Positions 51,551-60,589 are shown, numbered from the stretch's first letter. The stretch is 64,000 nucleotides of DNA from Vibrio mimicus (GCF_019048845.1 NZ_CP077426.1:2279501-2343500); one strand, 5' to 3'. Notes: generated from the letters alone by a model not told the origin. A program made the numbers and translations.

Positions 51551-52945
51551 TTAATATGCGTTCTTTCCAACAAAACCTTTGAAGATGGTGAGAAAGACGA
51601 TTTTGATGTCAAACCACAATGACCAACGATGGATATAGTCGAGATCGAACTGTACTCGCTTTTCCATCTTATCAACGGTGTCCGTTTCTCCACGCCAACC
51701 ATTGATTTGCGCCCAGCCGGTTATGCCTGGTTTCACTTTATGGCGCAGCATGTAGCGGTTCACAATGGTGCGATATTGCTCATTGTGTGCCACGGCATGA
51801 GGTCTGGGGCCAACGATGGACATAGTCCCTTGCAGTACGTTGAAAAATTGTGGTAATTCATCCAAAGATGTACGACGAATAAAAGCACCAAATCGAGTAA
51901 CACGCGGATCCCCTTTGGTGGCCTGCTGCACCTTACTGCCATTATCCATCACTCGCATGCTGCGAAACTTCCAAACTTGGATTGGTTTACCATCTAAACC
52001 ATAGCGATTTTGTTTAAAGATGACTGGCCCAGGCGAACTGAGTTTGACGCCAATAGCAACGAGCAATAAAACGGGACTGATCAGCATCAGAATCAGGCTG
52101 CTCAGCACCAAATCTTCAAAGCGCTTCACCCAGTTCAACAATCCATTAAACGGCGTATCGAAGATACTGAAAGCGTTCACATCACCAATCGTGTACCAAC
52201 GTGAGTGCAATAAGTTAAACGTAAAAAAGTCAGGCACTATGTAGGTATTGACGGTACTGTCGGAAAACGCATCCAGAATTTGATTGATACGGCGCTGAGC
52301 TTGCATCGGTAAGGCAATATACACATTCTGCACTTGCCCTGTTTTCGCAAGGCTGAGTGCATCGTTAATATTGCCCAATACAGGAATTGCATCATCAAGG
52401 CGTGAAGGTGCGCGATCATCATAAAAACCTTGCATCACAATACCCAACTCAGGATTGTGATTAAGGCTTGATGCGAGCTCCTGCCCCTGCGCTGTCATAC
52501 CGATAATGACCGCATTTTTGGTATGCAGCCCTTTTTTATGCAGATAATAAATGGTGGCAAAGGCAAACACTCGCCACAGAATCAACGCCGAAAAAGATCC
52601 TACAAACCAAGTACCTACCACTAGCCGAGAAAATTCAATCCCCGTTTTTGAGAAATAGGCTAGCAAGGTCAAACAGGCGATAGTAGCCGCCCAGCAAAAT
52701 GCCGTGTGCAGAGATAGCGAACGCAGCTTTGCGGTACGCCAACCACTGTAAATATCCAGACTTTCAGCAATATAGGAGTAAAAAAGAACACCAAGCAAGG
52801 CCACCGAAATATAAGCCATGGTGACAACCTGATGTTGAGACTTAATCGACAGATACATGATTAACAATATAAAAAAACTATCAATCAGTCTGTAGAAAAA
52901 CTTACCCGGATAAATACCGATACGGATTAGGCCTTTTTCCCTCAT
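51551..52945 (-). CDS. vpsL: Undecaprenyl-phosphate sugar phosphotransferase VpsL
   Basis: Initiates VPS repeat-unit assembly by moving a hexose-1-phosphate onto undecaprenyl phosphate. 464 residues: four N-terminal membrane helices (about 14-120), a Rossmann-like CoA-binding domain (about 145-270), a fifth hydrophobic segment (about 280-305), and the C-terminal transferase domain with RRTSLDELPQFFNVL, SIVGPRPHA and PGITGWAQINGWRGET. ATG 52945 follows AGGAG at 9 bases; a longer frame from 52981 exists. First gene of vps-II; in V. cholerae its promoter is activated by VpsR and VpsT with c-di-GMP. Confidence 0.95.
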   Translation of the reverse strand: MREKGLIRIGIYPGKFFYRLIDSFFILLIMYLSIKSQHQVVTMAYISVALLGVLFYSYIAESLDIYSGWRTAKLRSLSLHTAFCWAATIACLTLLAYFSKTGIEFSRLVVGTWFVGSFSALILWRVFAFATIYYLHKKGLHTKNAVIIGMTAQGQELASSLNHNPELGIVMQGFYDDRAPSRLDDAIPVLGNINDALSLAKTGQVQNVYIALPMQAQRRINQILDAFSDSTVNTYIVPDFFTFNLLHSRWYTIGDVNAFSIFDTPFNGLLNWVKRFEDLVLSSLILMLISPVLLLVAIGVKLSSPGPVIFKQNRYGLDGKPIQVWKFRSMRVMDNGSKVQQATKGDPRVTRFGAFIRRTSLDELPQFFNVLQGTMSIVGPRPHAVAHNEQYRTIVNRYMLRHKVKPGITGWAQINGWRGETDTVDKMEKRVQFDLDYIHRWSLWFDIKIVFLTIFKGFVGKNAY

Positions 52946-53434
52946 ATCGAGATACTCCTGTTTGGTGCAAGCAATTGGCAAAGGATAATTTAAATGTATG
53001 AATTATTTTTTTCATATTACATCTTTATCAATAGAAATTTTCGCATCAAATTTAAGACTGCAACAAAATTAGGGAAAACTAAAATCAAAAAAACAAGCAT
53101 ATAAATCAACACACATAAAACAAAAGAAAAGCACAAATAAAAAACAATAAAAATCAAAATGATAAAATGACAAAAAACCATAAAAACCTAATATCACCAC
53201 CCTATCAACAGTGAAAAAACAAACCAAAGTTTAGTTTAAAATTCAATTAGATGATTACAAAAGTGCAAATAACTAATACTTAATGGTTACTTCAAGGTTG
53301 AGATGAATTTATTAACCTTGAGATTTATTAGTGCATCAGAAATGAGATAAAAAGTGAAGAGAATAAAATTTAAAAAAACATCCTTCTCGTATTAAGCTAA
53401 AATATTGATAAATAATCATCGAGCACAACACATT
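52946..53434. promoter_or_regulatory. Divergent promoter region of vpsL and the rbm genes
   Basis: 489 bases with no gene, extremely AT-rich with many A tracts (for example 53040-53200), the kind of DNA bound by H-NS and by the VpsR/VpsT activators. It contains an 8-base inverted repeat TCAAGGTT / AACCTTGA (53292-53321) and a HapR/LuxR-like site at 53403-53420. I did not try to assign exact VpsR or VpsT boxes. Confidence 0.7.
53403..53420 (+). promoter_or_regulatory. HapR/LuxR-type binding-site candidate
   Basis: TATTGATAAATAATCATC matches the left half and centre of the vibrio LuxR/HapR consensus TTATTGATAAATTTATCAATAA and part of the right half. It lies 15 bases before the ATG at 53435, a position suited to repression of the rbm gene. 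Confidence 0.5.
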
Positions 53435-54040
53435 ATGAAACGCGCTTCACTTGTACTATTTGCCAGTCTTTTTACTAGTCAATGGGTATGGGCAGACACC
53501 GCTGCGGATATTACCCCCTCAGCCACCTTTGATATTGCTTCATGCAGTGACGATACCGTGATTAATGAGTATTTAAAAAACTCGGCCGATCTCATCAACA
53601 CGCTGACCTACTTATTGAAAACGTGCCCTCAAAATACGCTGAAGATTGCTTCACTTGCCGCTAGCCAAAACCCTTTGCTAACGCGAGAAATCTATACTGC
53701 TCTGTTCCAGCAAACTTCGCAGGCTGAGTTGGTGCAAACCGCAGTGGATGCAGTGAAGAGTGTGCAACCTGAACAACGCTCAGATGTTGTCCAAGCCGCG
53801 ATTGAGAGTGCGCCGCAAGATCTTGCCCAAGCGATCGTGGATGCGATTGCCGAAGCTGGCCTAATGGATCCAGCCGACATTCTTATTGCAGCCATCGCTG
53901 GTGGTGCTGACCCAGCAGCCATTGCTCAACCAACCGCAGCGGGTATTGCAACACCACCTCCGATTGCGCTTGCTCCCGGGTCCACCAATACCTTTGGTAC
54001 GGGCAATGGTAATGGTGGCGGAACCGCTTCACCAAACTGA
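53435..54040 (+). CDS. Secreted protein of the rbmE/rbmF position
   Basis: A 201-residue exported protein: signal peptide (1-20, ending WVWA), a helical, Ala/Gln-rich central part (about 45-150) with two cysteines (SCSDD and KTCPQ) that may pair, and a low-complexity Pro/Ala/Gly/Asn tail (about 160-201). ATG 53435 is preferred over the frame start at 53405 because it begins the signal peptide. It stands where V. cholerae carries rbmE and rbmF, but I cannot tell which of the two it is and no domain is recognisable. Function unknown; co-regulation with biofilm genes is likely from position. Confidence 0.78.
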   Translation: MKRASLVLFASLFTSQWVWADTAADITPSATFDIASCSDDTVINEYLKNSADLINTLTYLLKTCPQNTLKIASLAASQNPLLTREIYTALFQQTSQAELVQTAVDAVKSVQPEQRSDVVQAAIESAPQDLAQAIVDAIAEAGLMDPADILIAAIAGGADPAAIAQPTAAGIATPPPIALAPGSTNTFGTGNGNGGGTASPN

Positions 54041-54050
54041 TCGATATCCC

Positions 54051-54100
54051 AATGACTTGGCGTTGTAGCCAACACCACTGCAACATCAAGTAGGAAGGAA
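54051..54100 (+). repeat. Interspersed intergenic repeat, copy B (short)
   Basis: Begins with AATGACTTGGCGTTG, identical to copy A at 5964, and ends with a 24-base stretch matching copy A at 19 positions; the middle part is deleted. It follows the stop of the previous gene by 11 bases. Confidence 0.6.
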
Positions 54101-54150
54101 ATAGCTCACCGAATTAGCCTGAGTCTTGAAATAACCCTTGCCTTTATAAC

Positions 54151-54195
54151 CTCAAATCAGTGACTAGAATTGATAAGTCAAGTCACTGATTTGAG
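54151..54195 (+). promoter_or_regulatory. 15-base perfect inverted repeat before rbmD
   Basis: CTCAAATCAGTGACT (54151-54165) and AGTCACTGATTTGAG (54181-54195) are exact reverse complements with 15 bases between. The right arm ends 11 bases before the rbmD ATG, so an mRNA hairpin would sit against the ribosome site. No T run follows. Confidence 0.68.
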
Positions 54196-54206
54196 CAGAT
54201 GAACTC

Positions 54207-55526
54207 ATGACTTCATTTAAAAAAATCCTTTTCTTTGCTTTTTTGCTGTTTGTTTTTTGGTTGCCCATTCCACTGGGTAGTAATCGCCCGTGGGCTTGGT
54301 CACTTAATGAAATCTATGCTGCGGCTTTACTGCTTGCCTGTGTAGTGGCCATTCCTGCCCCTCAGTGGTGGCAAGCAATTAAGCGTGCGAAAGCCATTTT
54401 GCTCCCTGTCGCACTTTTTACAGTCTGGTCATGGCTCCAAAGTTGGCCACGCTTGAACCTTTCCGCAGACCCTGGGCTTGTGCTTATTTCGGCCGTCAAA
54501 TCTCTGCATTACCTACAAATTTGCTTGATTGCCTCTTTGGTGATTGATACTCCGCACAAGGTTAAAATGTTAGCGACCACTATGATAGCCAGTGGGGTGT
54601 GCCAAGCATTTTATGCCGGTGTTGTACTGCTACTCGAACTTCACAGCTCTCCTATTTTTTCTCTGCCCCTAAACCAACGTGCGTCAGGTAGCTTTGTTTA
54701 TCACAATCATTTAGCCAATTTTCTTATGCTCAACCTTTGCCTAGGTTTTGGTTTATTGATTGCTCAACTCAGCCACCAAACCGCATTGGGTTGGAAAGGT
54801 ACGCTGAAAAAGCTCATGTCACTTGCTCTCTCAGATAAAGCCTTTATCCGCTTGGGCTTAGTGATTATGGTGATCGCGCTCGTCCTCACTCGTTCCCGAA
54901 TGGGTAACATGGCCTTTTTTATTGCCTTGAGTATCGGATGTGTACTGCTACTGCTGTTTTATCGCCATAAACCGAAGAGCATCTACATCCTTATCGTGAG
55001 TCTTTTTGTCATCGATGCTTTCGTGGTCAGCCATTGGTTTGGGCTAGATAAGGTACGTCAGCGGTTGGTGGAAACCAGTTTAGAAAGTGAATCACGCGAT
55101 GATGTGGTTCGTTATGCCTTACAAGCGATTCAAGATCGTCCACTCACTGGATTTGGTAATGGCACGTTCTACTCTACGTTTCCTGCTTATAACCAAGGTA
55201 ATGTGGCGCTGTTTTACGACCACGCCCATAACGATTATGTGCAATTTGCCCTTGAATCCGGCTTAGTAGCAACGGGATTACTTGGCATCATGGTGCTGTT
55301 TTGTGTATGGCAAGCCTTTCGCGCCTTTCGGTTGCGCAGCAATGCCACCATGCGCGGTATTGGTTTGGGAAGCTTAATGGCCATCATCGGAATGTTGCAG
55401 CACATGAGTGTGGATTTCCCCCTACAAGCACCGGCTACAACCCTTTATTTTCTTTTCTGCTTATTGCTCGCCAACTGGAGCAGCACGATCCCAACCCCCA
55501 GACATTCTCGTTTACGCACCGCGTAA
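54207..55526 (+). CDS. rbmD: O-antigen ligase/polymerase-type membrane protein (RbmD)
   Basis: A 439-residue inner-membrane protein with ten or more hydrophobic segments and a long periplasmic loop holding RPLTGFGNGTFYSTFP and HAHNDYVQFALESGL, the typical Wzy_C (O-antigen ligase/polymerase) motif with its conserved histidines. Such proteins join or polymerise lipid-linked glycans in the periplasm. The gene order matches rbmD of V. cholerae, whose exact substrate is not known; a role in modifying a matrix glycan or glycoprotein is inferred. Convergent with rbmC, with an IS remnant between. Confidence 0.82.
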   Translation: MTSFKKILFFAFLLFVFWLPIPLGSNRPWAWSLNEIYAAALLLACVVAIPAPQWWQAIKRAKAILLPVALFTVWSWLQSWPRLNLSADPGLVLISAVKSLHYLQICLIASLVIDTPHKVKMLATTMIASGVCQAFYAGVVLLLELHSSPIFSLPLNQRASGSFVYHNHLANFLMLNLCLGFGLLIAQLSHQTALGWKGTLKKLMSLALSDKAFIRLGLVIMVIALVLTRSRMGNMAFFIALSIGCVLLLLFYRHKPKSIYILIVSLFVIDAFVVSHWFGLDKVRQRLVETSLESESRDDVVRYALQAIQDRPLTGFGNGTFYSTFPAYNQGNVALFYDHAHNDYVQFALESGLVATGLLGIMVLFCVWQAFRAFRLRSNATMRGIGLGSLMAIIGMLQHMSVDFPLQAPATTLYFLFCLLLANWSSTIPTPRHSRLRTA

Positions 55527-55596
55527 TCAAAGCTAAATAAGGAAGTGCACGTCATTTCCTTTCTTTTGGCATCGAGCCACAGCAGGTACACCTAAG

Positions 55597-55662
55597 CCAC
55601 TTGAAGTTGCTGGTCGAAATCTCCATGCGCATAGATAGGTTATCCGATCGGGATAAACGAAC
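55597..55662 (-). repeat. Possible third copy of the interspersed repeat (copy C)
   Basis: Read on the minus strand this stretch begins GTTCGTT, contains GCGCATGGAGA, and ends GCAACTTCAAGTGG. Copy A on the minus strand has GTTCGTT, GCCCATGAGGA and GCAACGCCAAGTC in the same order and similar spacing. The match is partial, so this is tentative. It abuts the IS200 remnant. Confidence 0.35.
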
Positions 55663-55670
55663 GCTGCCAA

Positions 55671-55871
55671 CATCACAACTAAGTGGACATGATCTGGCTG
55701 GAAATTGAGTTCCAAAACTTCACAATCTTTCATATTACAAAGAATGTAGATCGAACGATTTAGCTCTTTGGCTACATTACCTTTTAAGATCTTAAAACGA
55801 AATTTTGGTGTCCAAACGATATGATATTTGCAACGCCAATAGATGTGTGATGAACTTCTGTAGTCGCCCAT
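55671..55871 (-). pseudogene. tnpA: Truncated IS200-family transposase (IS1004-like TnpA)
   Basis: The first 67 codons encode the N-terminal half of a Y1 HUH transposase: MGDYRSSSHIYWRCKYHIVW is typical of the IS1004/IS200 group, and DHVHLVV holds the HUH metal-binding motif. After codon 67 the frame runs on for 45 codons into unrelated sequence (to 55533), so the helix with the catalytic tyrosine is missing. The copy is inactive. IS1004 is the V. cholerae-group element I recall with this protein; the name is from memory. Confidence 0.85.
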
Positions 55872-55985
55872 GTTATTTGAATCCTCTTACTTATGGTGAA
55901 TAAGAGTTTGTCTTCTAACATGGGCGCATTTTCAGACAAAAGCCCCTAGGAACAATCACCACCGCTAAAAGCGGTGGTTTAGGGA
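55671..55985 (-). mobile_element. Left-end remnant of an IS200/IS605-family element
   Basis: Includes the broken transposase gene, its leader hairpin (CTCTTA ... TAAGAG, 55884-55906), which in IS200 elements hides the start codon, and the subterminal palindrome ACCACCGCT-AAA-AGCGGTGGT (55958-55978) that TnpA recognises at the element's left end. The right end is absent; the junction is at about 55670. Outer boundary near 55985 is approximate. Confidence 0.8.
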
Positions 55986-55987
55986 TG

Positions 55988-56019
55988 ACAAAAAAATACC
56001 CCGATTGCTCGGGGTATTT
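55988..56019 (-). terminator. rbmC terminator
   Basis: Perfect 11-base-pair stem AAATACCCCGA / TCGGGGTATTT with a 4-base loop (55994-56019), followed by T residues on the minus strand. It survives intact beside the IS remnant. Confidence 0.9.
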
Positions 56020-56051
56020 CGATCTGTCAATGTTCAAACGATCACTTTGGA

Positions 56052-58925
56052 TTAGTAAACGAACTGGAATCCTTCCACCAACCAGCCTGCGCTCCAAACA
56101 TTAATTTGTTTGATGCGCTTGCCTTGTGGCACGGTGTAAGTCTCAACCTTTTTATTACTCGCGTAGCTTGTAGAACCCAGCATCACGCTTGAACCATTTT
56201 TCATGGTGAACTTAATCGCTACAACATGGTATCCACCCCAGTTATAAAGACCAGAGGTCACTTCTACTGACTGCAGTTGGTCCAGTGCAATCGGTGCTCG
56301 TAATACTCCACCGTTTGTACCTTGAACCGGTCCACCAACGAGGTTGCTTGTTGTAGTACCAATCGCATCGATGGCGAAACCAGAACGTAGGAACATCTGA
56401 TTATCTGCCGTTACCGTGCGTTGATACTGCGCCGTATTCGAGTAACCGAAGATTGGTGATTCGCCACCTACCGCGTTACGCAGCGTACTGGTACGGTAAG
56501 TGTTGTGGCTCAACCAACTTGGTTCTTCGAAGGTTGGGATCACACCATTTTGCTCAATATTACTCAGATGGAAAGCGTGTTGGTTCCAAATACGGGTCGC
56601 ATTTTTCCAAGGTTTGGCGCTATCCGCTGATTGATACACGTAAACACCATGGTTAATCGAGTATTGGCGATCGAAATCGTTCGCAGCCACAATCAGTTCC
56701 GCGTTGTTATCACCTTCGAGATCCACCACCACTGGGTATTCCCACAAGGTTGCCGTTGAGTGCGCTAGAGAAGCACGCTCTTTACCGGTTTTACCATCTA
56801 ACACACGTACTCGAGCGTGATCTTGAACGAGAACTTCATCAATACCATCGTTATCGAAGTCATAGGCTGATACGCCGATTTTGCCGCTGCCGGTATCATC
56901 GTTCGCCACAGACCAAACACGTTCACCTTGGGCATTGTACATATCTACTGCAGCGTAGCCTGCGTACACAATCCCTTTCACATCCAGATCGTTAGTACCA
57001 TTTGGTGCAGCCAACTCAAATTGAACCCCGTCTAAGAGCCAGCCAGCCGTCCATGCTTTCAGCCCTTTGATACGGCTGCCTGCAGGCACAGTGAAACGCT
57101 CAGTTTGTTTCGAATAGGCGTAGTTTTTCGAGCCCATTGAAACCACACTGCCATTGTTCATTCTAAAATCGAGCGCTAACAGATGATACCCACCCCAGTA
57201 ATACTTCCCCCAGGTCAGATCGATCGCTTTAATGTCTTTCACATTGACTGGAGAGTTCAGATTACCGCCAGTACCACCAACCAAGTTCGAAGTTGAAGAA
57301 CCGATGGCATCAATCGCGTAACCAGAGCGCACATAGATTTTTCCATCTACGGCCAAATCAATCGAAGTCGGTTTGTTATTTGGCTGATAACCGTAAACTT
57401 TTGAAAATTCACTGGTTTCAATCTCTTTCGCTTTGCCAAGGAAGTTCGCGATTGCTTGTACACCACCGCCTGGGTTCGCAGCATTGTTCACTTCCCACTT
57501 GATCGTGCCATCGTGCTCCAATACCGCAAAGCGTGCATTGTCACCCGTTGCAAATGTGGCAGGTACGGAAGCCACGATTTCTGGCTCTGGATCATTGTCT
57601 AAATTGACTACAGAAGAGAACCACACCGCATCATTGGCTTGATATTGCCAGTTGATAGCGCCGTTGTTTTGGTACAGCGTACCACCAGAGAAAACTTCTT
57701 GTTGTTGGTCTGCATCCACATCGACATTGATTGAAGAAGGCGTCCAAGCATGGTTAAACACTAAACCGTTTTGGTAGTTATACACGCCATCTGCAGCCAA
57801 AATCTCAACACTGCCATCGTGGTCTAAATCTGCCAAAGTAATATCGCCAACAATTTTCCAACCGCTTTCGGTGGTCGGAATTTGTTTTTTGATATTGCCG
57901 CGGTTGTCCAGAATCGTAATGAACTGGTCACGATTGTTGGTTGTCACAATCTCAACGATACCATCACCATCCAAATCACCGATTGCAGGAGAGTAACGAG
58001 CATCAGCAATCACTCCGCCGTTGGCGTAGTTCCAAAGCTCAGAACCATCCACACCACTCAAGGCACGGACTAAACCACCATTGGTGTATTTATTGCCTTC
58101 AAAGGTGACGACAACAAGGTCAGCAACGTCTTTCTCATCAATCTTACCGTCACGGTTATCGTCATTCAGTTGCGCCACAACAGGCGTTACCATTACTTGA
58201 TTCGAATTAGGTAAGAACGACCCGCCCTGCCAAGACCATTTCTGCTTCATGTTCAGGGCAGAACTATCACCTTCATAAGGTACAACACGCATTGAACGTG
58301 GTTTAGAAAAGTCGAGAATTTCGCCGTTGTACGCTTTCACTGCACGCATCTGCTCATTTTGGGTTTGACCACCAAATACCGCGAGACGGTTGTAAGAAAG
58401 ATTATCCCAATCACTGAGCATAACGCCCAATCCTTGTGGCGCGTCCACATCCACTTCATGCCCATAAATGTACGCAGGCAGTGAATAGCCAGAACGTTCG
58501 CCGTCTTTCAGGCAGTAACGCTCACCATTTTGGCGGCTCACAATACAAGCTTCAGGATAAGTTTCAGATGCCAGCACTCGCATTGAGCGTGGTTTAGAAA
58601 AATCTAAATACGCACCGTTGTAAGCTTTAACATTCTTAAGCTCTTCGTTGCCAGTATAGCGATCGAACACAGCCAAACGGTTGTAAGAAAGGTTATCCCA
58701 GTCACTGAGCATGACAGAAATACCACTTGGTGCCAGTACATCCACTGGATGTGCATAGATCCAGCTAGGCAAAGAGTAACCAGAACGCTCTCCTGCCTTT
58801 AAACAATACTTTTCGCCATTCAAGCGACTGATAATACACCCTTCAGCTTCCGTCGTTGTAGCCTGAACCATAGAACTACTTAACGATAAAAGACCGACAG
58901 CAAGTGCGATATATTGAGATGTCAT
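56052..58925 (-). CDS. rbmC: Biofilm matrix adhesin RbmC
   Basis: Secreted matrix protein that anchors VPS and cells to surfaces and host glycans. 957 residues: signal peptide (1-22); two tandem beta/gamma-crystallin-like modules (about 27-115 and 125-210, each with GERSGYSLP and SDWDNLSYNRLAVF); an FG-GAP/VCBS beta-propeller with Ca-binding loops (DDNRDGKIDEKD, GDLDGDGI, DLDHDGS, DFDNDGID); a beta-prism inserted in the propeller (about 520-635); and a second beta-prism at the C-terminus (about 840-957). Two prisms and the crystallin pair distinguish RbmC from Bap1, and no 57-residue loop is seen in the prisms. Transcribed divergently from rbmB. Confidence 0.95.
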   Translation of the reverse strand: MTSQYIALAVGLLSLSSSMVQATTTEAEGCIISRLNGEKYCLKAGERSGYSLPSWIYAHPVDVLAPSGISVMLSDWDNLSYNRLAVFDRYTGNEELKNVKAYNGAYLDFSKPRSMRVLASETYPEACIVSRQNGERYCLKDGERSGYSLPAYIYGHEVDVDAPQGLGVMLSDWDNLSYNRLAVFGGQTQNEQMRAVKAYNGEILDFSKPRSMRVVPYEGDSSALNMKQKWSWQGGSFLPNSNQVMVTPVVAQLNDDNRDGKIDEKDVADLVVVTFEGNKYTNGGLVRALSGVDGSELWNYANGGVIADARYSPAIGDLDGDGIVEIVTTNNRDQFITILDNRGNIKKQIPTTESGWKIVGDITLADLDHDGSVEILAADGVYNYQNGLVFNHAWTPSSINVDVDADQQQEVFSGGTLYQNNGAINWQYQANDAVWFSSVVNLDNDPEPEIVASVPATFATGDNARFAVLEHDGTIKWEVNNAANPGGGVQAIANFLGKAKEIETSEFSKVYGYQPNNKPTSIDLAVDGKIYVRSGYAIDAIGSSTSNLVGGTGGNLNSPVNVKDIKAIDLTWGKYYWGGYHLLALDFRMNNGSVVSMGSKNYAYSKQTERFTVPAGSRIKGLKAWTAGWLLDGVQFELAAPNGTNDLDVKGIVYAGYAAVDMYNAQGERVWSVANDDTGSGKIGVSAYDFDNDGIDEVLVQDHARVRVLDGKTGKERASLAHSTATLWEYPVVVDLEGDNNAELIVAANDFDRQYSINHGVYVYQSADSAKPWKNATRIWNQHAFHLSNIEQNGVIPTFEEPSWLSHNTYRTSTLRNAVGGESPIFGYSNTAQYQRTVTADNQMFLRSGFAIDAIGTTTSNLVGGPVQGTNGGVLRAPIALDQLQSVEVTSGLYNWGGYHVVAIKFTMKNGSSVMLGSTSYASNKKVETYTVPQGKRIKQINVWSAGWLVEGFQFVY

Positions 58926-59231
58926 CTGTAAGACTCCCTTTACTTCGTGTTAATTTTCTAAGCCAGAAGCAACAATATGCATCCGGTTGATTTGTGTAAT
59001 TATTATTTTTTAAACCTAGAACTGGTAAAGTCGATTGCTAATAACGACCTGACGAAATTATCAATACCCATAGACATTATTTCAATACGTCAAGCCTATT
59101 TTAGCGCCTCAGTAATGAGACATCTCAATGTTGAGAAATAAAAGAACTACAAAAGGTATTTTTCTCTTTTCACCTTACCTATTTATTGGTGCTGTTATAC
59201 TAAAATCACGATGAATGCGGAGGATAACGCC
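58926..59231. promoter_or_regulatory. rbmC-rbmB divergent promoter region
   Basis: About 306 bases, AT-rich, no gene. It holds a two-fold symmetric TCTCAA-TG-TTGAGA at 59123-59136, about 95 bases before the rbmB start, and must contain both promoters. I could not assign the palindrome to a known regulator. Confidence 0.55.
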
Positions 59232-60416
59232 TTGTATTACATTTTTATTTCACTCGCTCTACTTAGCCCACAAATTTTCGCAGAGGCGATCTCTCACAAT
59301 GTTGTGGAGTTTGGAGCTACCGCAAATGACAGGCAAGATGACTCCAGCGCATTTCAAAATGCTCTTGACCAATTAAACAATGGAGAAGTGTTAATTATTC
59401 CCTCTGGAGAATATCTCATTTGCAAAACACTTTATTTGAAAGAGAAAAGTGATATTGAAATAGTTGGTGCAATAAATAGTAAATTAAAAAAATGCAACCC
59501 ATTTTCTGGGGAATATTTACTCAGTATCACCTACACACAGAACCTCAAACTACAAGGTCTCAGCTTTGAAGGGCTGCATGATGGAGATCTCAAACCCGTG
59601 TGGGGAGAACAGGGGGTTTACTTAGGTAGCACTAAGGGCTCCCTAGTCGCACAAAATCAGTTTATCCGCTTTGGTGATGCCGCACTGCGCATTACCACCG
59701 CAAGCCAAGACCACTCTATCCCTCCAGGTTCTCACTCAATAAAAGTCAGCCATAATCGCTTTGAGCATTGCGCACAGGTAACCACAACCCAAGCGACGTC
59801 AGGAACCGAAATGGCAGGTACGCAAGATATTACCGTTGACAATAACTTGTTCGATGCGTGCAAATTAAAATTGTCAGCTCGAGCCGATACAAGAGGGGCA
59901 AAAGTTATTAGCAATCGCTTTGAAAATATCAATGGAACCTCAAACGAAGTCAGTTATTATTCAGATGTATTTTATTCTGGAAACACCTTTTCTAACATAA
60001 ATGGCTTCGCCATAAACATTTACCCAAACTCTAAAACAGAAAAAAACATTCAGTGGGGAAATATATCCATCATCGGTAATGACTTTGACACGATTCAACA
60101 AGGAATCCGCTTACAAAGTTTCAGTGAAAACAGTTCAACCAATCAGCCGATTAAAAATATCCAAATCAGTGGCAATACTTTTAGCAATATTTACTTTGGT
60201 AGCGAAATAGAAAATCAATATAAGGCAATTATTAGAACCAACAGCCGGGATAATCTTGTCTCATTTGAATACATTAATATCACAGGCAATCAGTATCAAT
60301 TAACCCCTTACAGCCAATTTATTTCCATCGACAATAAAAGCTCAGTAATTTATACAAAAAACAATACCAATCTTTATAGTGACAGTTATTACATTCAACA
60401 TCACATTAAGGATTGA
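59232..60416 (+). CDS. rbmB: Matrix polysaccharide lyase RbmB
   Basis: Secreted right-handed beta-helix protein of the pectate-lyase 3 superfamily, 394 residues, described in V. cholerae as an enzyme that degrades VPS and helps biofilm dispersal. Signal-like N-terminus (YYIFISLALLSPQIFA), then VEFGATANDRQDDSSAFQNAL, the family start, and many helix coils with Asn/Gly ladders. I choose TTG 59232 as start: a full GGAGG lies 8 bases before it, while the in-frame ATG at 59211 has no ribosome site and would put a charged stretch (NAEDNA) in front of the signal. Convergent with rbmA. Confidence 0.9.
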   Translation: MYYIFISLALLSPQIFAEAISHNVVEFGATANDRQDDSSAFQNALDQLNNGEVLIIPSGEYLICKTLYLKEKSDIEIVGAINSKLKKCNPFSGEYLLSITYTQNLKLQGLSFEGLHDGDLKPVWGEQGVYLGSTKGSLVAQNQFIRFGDAALRITTASQDHSIPPGSHSIKVSHNRFEHCAQVTTTQATSGTEMAGTQDITVDNNLFDACKLKLSARADTRGAKVISNRFENINGTSNEVSYYSDVFYSGNTFSNINGFAINIYPNSKTEKNIQWGNISIIGNDFDTIQQGIRLQSFSENSSTNQPIKNIQISGNTFSNIYFGSEIENQYKAIIRTNSRDNLVSFEYINITGNQYQLTPYSQFISIDNKSSVIYTKNNTNLYSDSYYIQHHIKD

Positions 60417-60589
60417 TATGATTCAAATGAATAAATTTAAATCGTCAATATTTTTATTTTATACAGAAGAGACACAGTAAAAAACCTTACTCGCCTTAAC
60501 TTACAATAAGTTACAGGCAAAACCCAATTAAGACTAAAGTACTAAAAACAGAAAAACATCATGCATAAGCATTAATATCTGTATAAAAA

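Noticed and set aside
55533..55670. Reading the transposase frame as an intact 112-residue gene
   Set aside because: The last 45 residues do not resemble IS200 transposases and the catalytic tyrosine region is missing; it is a broken gene running into other DNA.
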